From an uncultured Bacteroidota bacterium (GTDB lineage: Bacteria > Bacteroidota > Bacteroidia > Flavobacteriales > Flavobacteriaceae), in assembly GCA_902582405.1 (NCBI GenBank), contig CACHSA010000005.1:35144-99143 (forward strand): 64,000 nucleotides of DNA, given 5' to 3'. Shown here piece after piece: positions 1-7,106 of the stretch. Under the pieces are notes generated by a model, which made no database searches, had not been told where the DNA came from, and worked only from the letters and a program-made list of their open reading frames with translations. Positions within the stretch are counted from its first letter, which is position 1, and the number at the start of each line of letters is the position of its first letter. The position numbers were made by a program, and so were the translations under genes.

Positions 1-1139
1 TTGATTCGGAAAATAATCAGGCTGCTGGTGATGAGGATCTAGAAGTAAATAAAACCGAATTAACTAAAGAAGCTATCTTAGAAGATAAAACAGAAACTGT
101 CCATCTTAGTAAACCTGAAGAAATTATTGTACCCAAAGAAATCCTAGATGTTGTAGAGGAACCGATTTTTAAGGAAAAAGTTGATACACATAAAAATAAA
201 ATTGATGACACACTTTCATCAAAATACCTGTCACCGTTAGTTAGAAGCATAGCAAAAAAAGAGAATGTTTCAGACGATGAATTGCTTCTTATAAATGGGA
301 CTGGAGAGAAGGGTAGAATTACAAAAAATGATATTCTGAGTTTTATTTCCTCTAGAAATGAAAATAAAAATAAAATCTCTAAAAACGAGATAAATCAACT
401 CAAGAAAGTAAATGAAGTTGGTCCAGAGAATGAAATAATCTCAGAAATGACCAGGATTCAAAAAATCACTTCTGAACATATGGTTGAGAGTTACAAAAAA
501 TCTGTTCACGTTCAGTCTTTTGTTGAGGCCGATGTCACTGAATTGTGGAACTGGTACTCTAAAAATAAAAATGAATTTTTAGACACATATAATACCAAGT
601 TAACTTTAACCCCTATTTTTATATCTGCCGTGATAAGAGCATTATCGGATTTTCCTATTTTAAATAGTAGTGTTGAAAATGATAAAATAATCACAAAAAA
701 AAGAATAAATATAGGAATGGCGACTGCATTAAAAGGAGGGAATTTAATCGTCCCAGTTATTAAGGATGCAAACCATTTAAATTTGGCAGGTTTAGCAAAA
801 TCTGTAAATGATCTTTCAACGAGAGCGAGACAAAATCAACTTCAACCCGATGACACAAAGGATGGAACGTATACAGTAACTAATATTGGTAATTTTGGTT
901 CAATTATGGGTACGCCAATAATTAATCAACCTCAAGTAGGTATTATTGCTTTTGGGGTAATAAGAAAAATGCCTTCTGTAATTGAAACCTCAAATGGAGA
1001 TTTTTTAGGGATAAGGAGAAAAATTATCCTAACCCATAGCTATGATCACAGAATAATAAACGGAGCAGTTGGAGGTAATTTTGTCAAGCATGTATCGGAT
1101 TATCTTGAAAACTGGGAAGCAAATACTAATTTAAGTTGA
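1..1139 (+). CDS. 2-oxoacid dehydrogenase E2 (dihydrolipoamide acyltransferase), 5' end outside window
   Basis: Acyltransferase core subunit of a 2-oxoacid dehydrogenase complex (pyruvate, branched-chain or 2-oxoglutarate; the substrate cannot be told from this fragment). The reading frame is open from base 3, so the gene starts upstream and the lipoyl domain is missing from view. What is visible: an acidic linker (to about base 210), a peripheral subunit-binding domain at about 216-345 (YLSPLVRSIAKKENV ... GTGEKGRITKNDI), a second linker, and the catalytic CAT domain from about 440 to the end. The active-site region reads SYDHRIINGA, so the usual HxxxDG is HxxxNG here. The next gene starts 6 bases downstream, suggesting one transcript. 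Confidence 0.93.
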   Translation, partial: DSENNQAAGDEDLEVNKTELTKEAILEDKTETVHLSKPEEIIVPKEILDVVEEPIFKEKVDTHKNKIDDTLSSKYLSPLVRSIAKKENVSDDELLLINGTGEKGRITKNDILSFISSRNENKNKISKNEINQLKKVNEVGPENEIISEMTRIQKITSEHMVESYKKSVHVQSFVEADVTELWNWYSKNKNEFLDTYNTKLTLTPIFISAVIRALSDFPILNSSVENDKIITKKRINIGMATALKGGNLIVPVIKDANHLNLAGLAKSVNDLSTRARQNQLQPDDTKDGTYTVTNIGNFGSIMGTPIINQPQVGIIAFGVIRKMPSVIETSNGDFLGIRRKIILTHSYDHRIINGAVGGNFVKHVSDYLENWEANTNLS

Positions 1140-1145
1140 TCTTTG

Positions 1146-1919
1146 ATGAATCTCGCATTAGGTAAACCATTATGTTTTTTTGATCTTGAAACTACTGGAG
1201 TTAATATAGTTAAGGATAGAATTGTGGAGATTGGGATAGTAAAATTATATCCTGAAGGAAAAAGAGAAAGTAAGTCTTGGCGTGTTAACCCTCAAGTAAA
1301 AATACCTTCAGAGGCTTCAGAGGTCCACGGTATAACTGATGCTATGGTGGAAAAATCCCCAATTTTCAAGGAGATAGCACCGGAGGTAAAAAATTTTTTA
1401 CAAAACTGTGATTTGGCTGGATTTAATTCTGATAGATTTGATATTCCTCTTTTGGCAGAAGAATTTTTAAGATCAGAAGTTGAATTTGATATTGGAAAAT
1501 TTAAAACAATTGATGTTCAGACTATTTTTCACAAAATGGAGAAAAGAACTTTAGAGGCAGCATATAAATTTTATTGTAATCAAGAAATGAAAAATGCTCA
1601 TTCAGCTTTATCAGACGCTGAAGCTACTTGTGACATTCTTTTAGCTCAATTAGATTTCTATAAAGACCTTGAAAACTCCGTTAAATTTTTAAGCGAATTT
1701 TCGACTCATAAAAAATTTGTAGATCTTGCTGGGTTTATTGTTAGCGACAAAAACAACGTTCCTTCATTTTCATTTGGAAAACATAAAGGTAAATCAGTTG
1801 AAGAGGTACTTAAAAACGAGCCTGGCTATTTTGGCTGGATTTTAAATGCAGATTTCCCACTTTACACGAAAAAGGTTCTTACTTCATTGAAATTAAAAAA
1901 AATGAATAATAGGCAATGA
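1146..1919 (+). CDS. DnaQ-like 3'-5' exonuclease with C-terminal DUF3820-like domain
   Basis: DEDDh-family exonuclease related to the DNA polymerase III epsilon subunit. Exo I is at the N-terminus (FFDLETTGVN, catalytic D and E), followed by VHGITDAMV, then Exo II around FNSDRFDIPLL and Exo III at AHSALSDAEAT. After about residue 195 there is a short second domain (FSFGKHKGKSVEEV ... GYFGWIL) that matches the DUF3820 pattern often fused to such exonucleases in Bacteroidota. I start at the ATG at 1146; a TTG three bases earlier is also in frame. It overlaps the next gene by 4 bases. Role in repair or proofreading is inferred from family only. Confidence 0.88.
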   Translation: MNLALGKPLCFFDLETTGVNIVKDRIVEIGIVKLYPEGKRESKSWRVNPQVKIPSEASEVHGITDAMVEKSPIFKEIAPEVKNFLQNCDLAGFNSDRFDIPLLAEEFLRSEVEFDIGKFKTIDVQTIFHKMEKRTLEAAYKFYCNQEMKNAHSALSDAEATCDILLAQLDFYKDLENSVKFLSEFSTHKKFVDLAGFIVSDKNNVPSFSFGKHKGKSVEEVLKNEPGYFGWILNADFPLYTKKVLTSLKLKKMNNRQ

Positions 1920-2527
1920 AAATTATCTGTGTTGGACAAAATTATTTAGAACACATAAAAGAACTTTCTAATGTTAAGTCCAAAGAACCTCTAGTTTTTT
2001 TAAAACCCGATACTGCTTTGATTTCAAAAGGTAGATCTTTTTTTATTCCAAACTTTTCAAAGGAGATTCATTATGAATTAGAATTGGTAATAAAAATTAA
2101 AAAACCAGGTAGGTATATTGAACGAAAATATTCAAATCAGTACTATGATGAAATTACTGTAGGAATTGATTTCACAGCTAGAGATCTTCAAAAAAAGTTA
2201 AGAGAAAAGGGACATCCATGGGAGAAAAGCAAGGGTTTTGATGGTTCTACACTTGTTGGAAATTTTTTGAACAAAAATGACTTGCCACCAATTTCAAATT
2301 TGAATTTTCACCTCTTAAAAAATGACAACATTGTACAAAAAGACAATACTAAGAATATGATTTGGCCAATTGATGAATTAATCGAACATATATCAAAGTT
2401 TTTCACACTCAAAATTGGGGATTTAATTTTTACAGGAACCCCTTCTGGGGTTGGACAAGTTAGTTTTGAGGACAATTTGAAAGGATTTTTGGAGGGTGAA
2501 GAATTATTTGAAATTAATGTAAGTTAA
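1916..2527 (+). CDS. Fumarylacetoacetate hydrolase family protein
   Basis: A 203-residue single-domain member of the FAH superfamily, metal-dependent enzymes acting on C-C bonds of acylpyruvates or decarboxylating oxaloacetate-like keto acids. The metal site is visible as the E-x-E pattern in HYELELVIKI (about residue 43), with later family motifs GIDFTARDLQ, KGFDGSTLVG and FTGTPSGVGQV. The start ATG overlaps the exonuclease stop by 4 bases, indicating translational coupling. The exact substrate cannot be assigned from sequence; oxaloacetate decarboxylase or acylpyruvase activity are the usual options for this size class. Confidence 0.85.
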   Translation: MKIICVGQNYLEHIKELSNVKSKEPLVFLKPDTALISKGRSFFIPNFSKEIHYELELVIKIKKPGRYIERKYSNQYYDEITVGIDFTARDLQKKLREKGHPWEKSKGFDGSTLVGNFLNKNDLPPISNLNFHLLKNDNIVQKDNTKNMIWPIDELIEHISKFFTLKIGDLIFTGTPSGVGQVSFEDNLKGFLEGEELFEINVS

Positions 2528-2533
2528 ATTTTA

Positions 2534-3772
2534 ATGCTAGCTGAAATTATTTGTATAGGGGATGAGATTTTAATTGGTCAAGTTGTGAATACCAATGCGA
2601 CATTCCTATCAAAAGAATTAAGTAAAATCGGGATTGAGGTTTTACGAGTAACATCTATTTCAGATAATATTGAAAAAATCAAAAACTCACTTAACAGTGC
2701 TATGGAAAAATCGGACTTAGTAGTTATAACTGGAGGTTTAGGCCCAACTAATGATGATAAAACAAAAATCGCACTATGTGAATTCTTCAATGATAAACTA
2801 ATTACAAATCCTGATGTATTAGAACATATAATAAAAATATTTAAAGATTACGTTAAAAAACCTATTAATGAATTAAATAAAAATCAAGCTTTACTCCCTT
2901 CTAAAGCCAAAATTTTAATTAATGATTATGGCACAGCATCAGGAATGTGGTTTAGGAAAAACAAAAAAAATGTGATTTCACTTCCGGGAGTTCCTTTTGA
3001 AATGAAACATTTGATGGAAAAAAAAGTTATACCTAAACTTAAAAAACATTCTAAATTCCATATAGTAAATAAAACATTATTAACTTATGGCCTCGGTGAA
3101 AGTCATATTGCTAAAAGAATTGAATCTTGGGAAAAAGAATTACCTAAAAATATAAATTTTGCTTATTTACCCAACTTAGGAAGAGTTAGATTGAGGCTAT
3201 CCTCAAAAGGAATAAATGAAAAGCAAATTCATGCAAAGATTGATAAATACATCGCAAAATTATTACCTCTGATAAAAGATATATTTGTTGGCTATGAAGA
3301 AGATGCACCTGTTGAAAAGCAAATTCAAAATTTATTTAAAAAAAACAATATTACTTTGGCAGTTGCAGAAAGTTGCACGGGAGGTGAAATTGCATCAAGA
3401 CTAACCAAAATTCCTGGATCGTCAGACTATTTTTTGGGAAGTATTACAGCGTACAACAGTTCTGTCAAAAAAGAAATTTTAGGGGTTGATGAACAACTTA
3501 TCAAAACTCATTCTGTTGTTAGCAAAGAGGTGTCGAAAGAAATGGCGTTAAAAGTACGAGAAAAATTTAGCTCTACCTATGGTGTTTCAACAACTGGTAC
3601 TGCAGGTCCTTCTCTAGGAGATTCAAAAGAAAAAATTGGCACTGTTTATATTACAATATCCAAAGAAGATAATATCATAACTGAAAAATTCTATTTTGGG
3701 AATCACAGAGAAAGAATCATTTTAAAAACTGTAAATAAAGTTTTTGAGATGCTAATTAAGGTCATTCAATAA
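2534..3772 (+). CDS. cinA: CinA family protein (competence/damage-inducible; NMN deamidase type)
   Basis: Two-domain CinA protein of normal length (412 residues). The N-terminal molybdopterin-binding-like domain (about 1-170) carries IGDEILIGQVVNTNA and VVITGGLGPTNDD. The C-terminal PncC-like domain (about 255-412) carries AVAESCTGGEIASRL and the conserved STTGTAGP region. Family members deamidate nicotinamide mononucleotide and/or hydrolyse ADP-ribose in NAD recycling. It follows the FAH gene by 6 bases. The converging gene beyond it is separated by 93 bases containing an AT-rich inverted repeat. Confidence 0.93.
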   Translation: MLAEIICIGDEILIGQVVNTNATFLSKELSKIGIEVLRVTSISDNIEKIKNSLNSAMEKSDLVVITGGLGPTNDDKTKIALCEFFNDKLITNPDVLEHIIKIFKDYVKKPINELNKNQALLPSKAKILINDYGTASGMWFRKNKKNVISLPGVPFEMKHLMEKKVIPKLKKHSKFHIVNKTLLTYGLGESHIAKRIESWEKELPKNINFAYLPNLGRVRLRLSSKGINEKQIHAKIDKYIAKLLPLIKDIFVGYEEDAPVEKQIQNLFKKNNITLAVAESCTGGEIASRLTKIPGSSDYFLGSITAYNSSVKKEILGVDEQLIKTHSVVSKEVSKEMALKVREKFSSTYGVSTTGTAGPSLGDSKEKIGTVYITISKEDNIITEKFYFGNHRERIILKTVNKVFEMLIKVIQ

Positions 3773-3811
3773 TGCAAATCAGTGTTAATCAACAATCAAA
3801 TCTGTAAATTG

Positions 3812-3837
3812 ACTTTTAATCAAATATTGTTAAAAGT
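3812..3837. terminator. AT-rich inverted repeat between convergent genes, possible bidirectional terminator
   Basis: Perfect 8-base arms ACTTTTAA / TTAAAAGT with a 10-base loop, lying between the convergent ends of cinA and the 3866-4327 gene. No GC in the stem apart from one pair, so termination strength is doubtful; assignment rests on position and symmetry. Confidence 0.3.
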
Positions 3838-3865
3838 TTAGCAATTAAATAATTTAAACTAAAAG

Positions 3866-4327
3866 TTAGCCACTATACGGAAACGATGAGTGATGCAAAT
3901 CAATTTTCAAAGCACCATCAATTAGTTTATACCCGAAAGTATATTCAACTTTAGCTTCGTTGCCATCAAGATCTGTAAAAAAATAATTCCCCATAGAAAT
4001 CGCTCGATTTTCTTCAAGTATCATTCCTGCATTTTCAAATCTAACATTGGTCCAAGGGTTAATTGCGAAACCTTTGTCCTCATCGCATGCTCTATCTTCA
4101 CCTGAAATGAAATAAGATAAAGCTTCTGCCTTGGAAGGTCTAAATTGCTGAGTAGCACATTTAGTTGGTTTAAATAACACATCGCTTGAATCAAATGCGT
4201 AAAGCTTGTCAAGAAAATCACTAGTATATTCTTCGCATTCTGATCGATTATCTCGAAGAGAACCAATTTTGACTACACCAGAGCCCCAGGTCTGTTGTGC
4301 CTCAAGTACTTGTTGTTTTGTTATCAT
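3866..4327 (-). CDS. Uncharacterised protein, NTF2/SnoaL-like family suspected
   Basis: A 153-residue soluble protein with no signal peptide or membrane segment. I recognise the general family (features QTWGSGVVKIG near the N-terminus, ALSYF ... GFAINPWTNVRFEN in the middle, MGNYFFTDLDG and a C-terminal LHHSSFPYS): small marine-bacterial proteins that databases sometimes label phosphoribosyl-AMP cyclohydrolase although HisI metal-binding motifs are absent. The length and the strand-rich second half ending in HHS suit an NTF2-like cone fold. It is the only reverse gene within the first 18 kb, flanked by convergent cinA and divergent rpmB, so it looks like an insertion into the conserved cinA-rpmB neighbourhood. 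Function unknown. Confidence 0.7.
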   Translation of the reverse strand: MITKQQVLEAQQTWGSGVVKIGSLRDNRSECEEYTSDFLDKLYAFDSSDVLFKPTKCATQQFRPSKAEALSYFISGEDRACDEDKGFAINPWTNVRFENAGMILEENRAISMGNYFFTDLDGNEAKVEYTFGYKLIDGALKIDLHHSSFPYSG

Positions 4328-4413
4328 TTTTTTATATATCTTAAATTATAAATCTAAAATAAATATTTTTACTTTTTTTTTCCATAAAACACACAATATT
4401 TAACAAATAAATA

Positions 4414-4428
4414 ATTTGGTTACCAAAT
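4414..4428. promoter_or_regulatory. 15-base palindrome, operator-like
   Basis: ATTTGGT-T-ACCAAAT, perfect 7-base arms around one base, in the 218-base gap between the reverse gene ending its 5' side at 4327 and rpmB at 4546. The gap is otherwise AT-rich with no gene that I can see. The symmetry suits a dimeric repressor site, but nothing identifies the regulator. Confidence 0.35.
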
Positions 4429-4491
4429 AAATTCCAAACAATTAGAAATTTATAGTCTAATTTTTAAATCAAATTAAAATCTAAATAAGCT

Positions 4492-4509
4492 ACAAGTTTT
4501 GAAACTTGT
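4492..4509. promoter_or_regulatory. 18-base palindrome over the rpmB -33 box
   Basis: ACAAGTTT-TG-AAACTTGT: perfect 8-base arms. The TTTG of the predicted -33 element (4498-4501) lies at the centre of it, so a protein bound here would compete with sigma factor. Could also be a chance AT-rich palindrome. Confidence 0.4.
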
Positions 4510-4527
4510 TAAAAAAACTTAAATTTG
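4498..4527 (+). promoter_or_regulatory. Bacteroidota-type promoter of the rpmB-rpmG-DUF4295 operon
   Basis: TTTG at 4498-4501 and TAAATTTG at 4520-4527 with an 18-base spacer match the Bacteroidota primary-sigma consensus (TTTG, about 19 bases, TAnnTTTG). The start codon lies 18 bases after the -7 box. Confidence 0.65.
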
Positions 4528-4545
4528 CAAATCTAATAGATAAAA

Positions 4546-4779
4546 ATGTCTAAAATTTGTCAAATTTCGGGAAAGAGAGTTATGTTTGGAAACAATGTTT
4601 CCAAGGCGATAAACAAGACTAGAAGAAGGTTTGATATCAACTTAGTTAAAAAGAGGTTTTTTATCCCTGAGCAAAACAAGTGGGTTACTTTGAAAGTGAC
4701 TGCATCAGTTTTAAAAACAATTAATAAAAATGGTATATCTGAGGTATTAAGAAAAAATAAAAATCTAATTAAAGATTAG
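4546..4779 (+). CDS. rpmB: 50S ribosomal protein L28
   Basis: 77 residues, normal L28 length. Opens [19 protein letters not shown], the typical L28 N-terminus, followed by the basic [15 protein letters not shown] segment. Only one cysteine, so it is the zinc-free type. First gene of a tight cluster with L33 (2-base gap) and DUF4295 (2-base gap), transcribed from the promoter at 4498-4527. Confidence 0.97.
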   Translation: MSKICQISGKRVMFGNNVSKAINKTRRRFDINLVKKRFFIPEQNKWVTLKVTASVLKTINKNGISEVLRKNKNLIKD

Positions 4780-4781
4780 TA

Positions 4782-4964
4782 ATGGCAAAAAAAGGGAATA
4801 GAATTCAGGTTATATTAGAATGTACTGAACATAAAGACTCAGGTTTACCCGGTACATCTAGATATGTAACAACCAAGAATAAGAAAAATTCACCTGATCG
4901 TTTAGAGATTAAAAAATTTAATCCTATTCTTAAGAAAATGACTTTACATAAAGAAATCAAATAA
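4782..4964 (+). CDS. rpmG: 50S ribosomal protein L33
   Basis: 60 residues, [16 protein letters not shown] start and the [16 protein letters not shown] and KKFNPILKK segments typical of L33. Contains a single cysteine, so it lacks the CxxC pairs of the zinc-ribbon paralogue. Sits 2 bases after rpmB and 2 bases before the DUF4295 gene. Confidence 0.97.
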   Translation: MAKKGNRIQVILECTEHKDSGLPGTSRYVTTKNKKNSPDRLEIKKFNPILKKMTLHKEIK

Positions 4965-4966
4965 TT

Positions 4967-5119
4967 ATGGCAAAAAAAGCGGTAGCATCATTACAAACAG
5001 GTTCAAAAAAGCTTACTAAAGTCATAAAAATGACCAAAAAAGACGATTCCAACTCCTATACTTTTTCTGAAAGTATTATATCTCCTGATTTGGCCAACGA
5101 ATGGTTTAACAAAAAATAA
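4967..5119 (+). CDS. DUF4295 small basic protein
   Basis: A 50-residue lysine-rich protein, starting MAKKAVASLQTGSKKLTK and ending with a short acidic-to-hydrophobic stretch and FNKK. The start ATG lies 2 bases after the rpmG stop. It matches the Bacteroidota-restricted DUF4295 family, whose genes are found directly behind rpmB-rpmG. Its size, charge and location argue for a ribosome-associated role, but no function is established to my knowledge. It is followed after 52 bases by ftsY. Confidence 0.88.
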   Translation: MAKKAVASLQTGSKKLTKVIKMTKKDDSNSYTFSESIISPDLANEWFNKK

Positions 5120-5171
5120 TCTTTTTTACTTATAATTATTAAGCTTAATTTTACAAGAAGTTTTATATGCA

Positions 5172-6119
5172 ATGAACTTCTTTAAAAAATTATTTTCAAG
5201 TCAAAGTGAGAAAAAAATTGACAAAGGGCTTGATAAGTCCAAAAAGTCTTTTTTTTCGAATATTAAAAAATCAATTGCAGGTAAATCAAAAGTTGATGCT
5301 AGTTTTCTTGATCAATTAGAAGAAATTTTTATTGGCGCTGATGTTGGAGTTTCAACTACAATTAAGATAATTGATAAACTTGAAGAAAGAGTTGCTAGAG
5401 ATAAGTATATCAATACTGAAGACTTAAATAAAATCTTAAAAGATGAAATTACCAAAATTCTAGACGTAGATAATCATGACTTTAAGGAAGTTGAAATTTC
5501 AAATAAAGGTCCATACGTAATTATGATTGTTGGAGTTAATGGAGTTGGAAAAACTACAACCATCGGGAAATTGGCTAATAAATTTAGAAATGCAGGCAAA
5601 TCGGTCATAATAGGTGCTGCTGATACGTTTAGAGCCGGAGCAATTGATCAACTTGAAGTTTGGGCCAAAAGAGCGAAAGTTGACATTGTAAAACAACAAA
5701 TGGGTAGTGATCCTGCATCTGTAGTACACGACACATTAAATTCTTCTATTTCAAAAAAATCTGACATAGTATTAATAGATACTGCGGGAAGATTGCACAA
5801 TAAAGTGAATTTAATGAATGAACTATCAAAAATAAAAAGGGTTATGAATAAAGTCATTCCAGAAGCACCTCACGAAATTCTCCTAGTTTTAGACGGCTCA
5901 ACAGGACAAAATGCCTTTGAACAAGCAAAAAAATTTATTGAATCTACTGATGTAAATTCTTTAGCTATTACAAAGCTAGATGGAACTGCTAGAGGAGGAG
6001 TTGTGATCGGAATTTGTGATCAATTTCAAATCCCAATTAAATATATAGGAATAGGAGAGGGTATTGATGATATGAAGATATTTGATAGCAAAAACTTTAT
6101 TAATTCATTTTTCAATTAA
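5172..6119 (+). CDS. ftsY: Signal recognition particle receptor FtsY
   Basis: SRP-receptor GTPase that docks ribosome-SRP complexes at the membrane for co-translational insertion. 315 residues with a short basic N-terminal region in place of the long acidic A domain of enterobacteria. G motifs are complete: GVNGVGKTTTIGKL (G1), DTFRAGA (G2), LIDTAGR (G3), TKLDGTARGG (G4), and GIGEGIDDM near the end. The stop is immediately followed by the next gene's ATG (no gap). Confidence 0.96.
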   Translation: MNFFKKLFSSQSEKKIDKGLDKSKKSFFSNIKKSIAGKSKVDASFLDQLEEIFIGADVGVSTTIKIIDKLEERVARDKYINTEDLNKILKDEITKILDVDNHDFKEVEISNKGPYVIMIVGVNGVGKTTTIGKLANKFRNAGKSVIIGAADTFRAGAIDQLEVWAKRAKVDIVKQQMGSDPASVVHDTLNSSISKKSDIVLIDTAGRLHNKVNLMNELSKIKRVMNKVIPEAPHEILLVLDGSTGQNAFEQAKKFIESTDVNSLAITKLDGTARGGVVIGICDQFQIPIKYIGIGEGIDDMKIFDSKNFINSFFN

Positions 6120-7106
6120 ATGAAAAGGGTAATTTTAATTATTAGTTTTTTTGTTCTGGTATTTCTTCTTGGTCCCAAAATTGAAAAACCATTAATTTTT
6201 AAAGCCTTGCCCAAAATTAATTTAAGAATTAATGAAGTTGAGTCATGGATTGATCAAAAAGAATCAAAATTTAAAAATATTAAAGAAGGGAACGAATCTA
6301 GAATTATATTTTATGATTCAGTACCAAAAAAAACAAACATAAGTATAGTTTATCTTCATGGATTTTCAGGTTCTTCACAAGATGGATACCCAGTGCATAT
6401 AAATGTCGCTGAAAAATTAAATTCTAATATTTATCTACCCAGACTTTATGCACATGGATTAAATTCAGATGAGCCTTTAATTGAATACACAGGAGAAAAA
6501 TACTTAGATAGTGCCCGTGAAGCTTTAGCTCTTGGTAAAATAATTGGTGAGAAAGTTATTTTAATGTGTACTTCTACTGGTTGCAGTGCTGCTCTTACAC
6601 TTGCTGCAAACCACCCTGAAGTTGCCGCCCTTGTCATGTATGCCCCAAATATAAGGATTACCCATCCTCTTGATTTTGTAGCTACTTTACCATGGGGACT
6701 TTATATTGTTAGACTTGTCGAGGGGGGAAAGTATCATTACATTACCGATATTTGGAAAGATAAAGAAAAGTTTTGGACAACTAAATATCGTCTTGAGGCT
6801 CCTATTGAAATGCAAAAGTTTTTAGAAACAGCCATGAACGAAGACATATTTAGAAAAGTTAAGGTGCCGACTTTTTCTGGATTTTATTATAAAAATGAAT
6901 TAGAACAAGATAATGTTGTATCCGTTCAGGCTATGAGAAGGATGTTTAAACAATTAGGAACAGAAGATTCCTTAAAGCTACAAATCGCTTTTGATGATGC
7001 TGGGGGCCACGAGATAGCTTACAAACTTGTAAATAAAAATTATGTTAATGTCCAGGAATCAACATTAAGTTTTTTACAGAACGTATTTAATCTAAATGAG
7101 AACTAA
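6120..7106 (+). CDS. Alpha/beta hydrolase
   Basis: 328 residues: an N-terminal hydrophobic segment (about 3-20, signal anchor), then an alpha/beta hydrolase domain. The oxyanion-side motif is YLHGFSGSSQDG (about residue 78); the nucleophile elbow reads CTSTGCS, so the usual GxSxG is CxSxG here; the catalytic His is probably in DDAGGHEIAY near the C-terminus. Probable esterase/lipase or peptidase; substrate unknown. It begins directly after the ftsY stop and overlaps rimO by 11 bases, so it is part of the ftsY-rimO operon. Confidence 0.85.
   Translation: MKRVILIISFFVLVFLLGPKIEKPLIFKALPKINLRINEVESWIDQKESKFKNIKEGNESRIIFYDSVPKKTNISIVYLHGFSGSSQDGYPVHINVAEKLNSNIYLPRLYAHGLNSDEPLIEYTGEKYLDSAREALALGKIIGEKVILMCTSTGCSAALTLAANHPEVAALVMYAPNIRITHPLDFVATLPWGLYIVRLVEGGKYHYITDIWKDKEKFWTTKYRLEAPIEMQKFLETAMNEDIFRKVKVPTFSGFYYKNELEQDNVVSVQAMRRMFKQLGTEDSLKLQIAFDDAGGHEIAYKLVNKNYVNVQESTLSFLQNVFNLNEN

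Noticed and set aside
3866..4327. Phosphoribosyl-AMP cyclohydrolase (HisI) identity
   Set aside because: The zinc- and magnesium-binding cysteine/aspartate motifs of HisI are absent; only the name in some databases suggests it.
4328..4545. tRNA or small RNA in the largest gene-free gap
   Set aside because: No cloverleaf, T-loop consensus or terminator; only the two palindromes and the rpmB promoter are visible.
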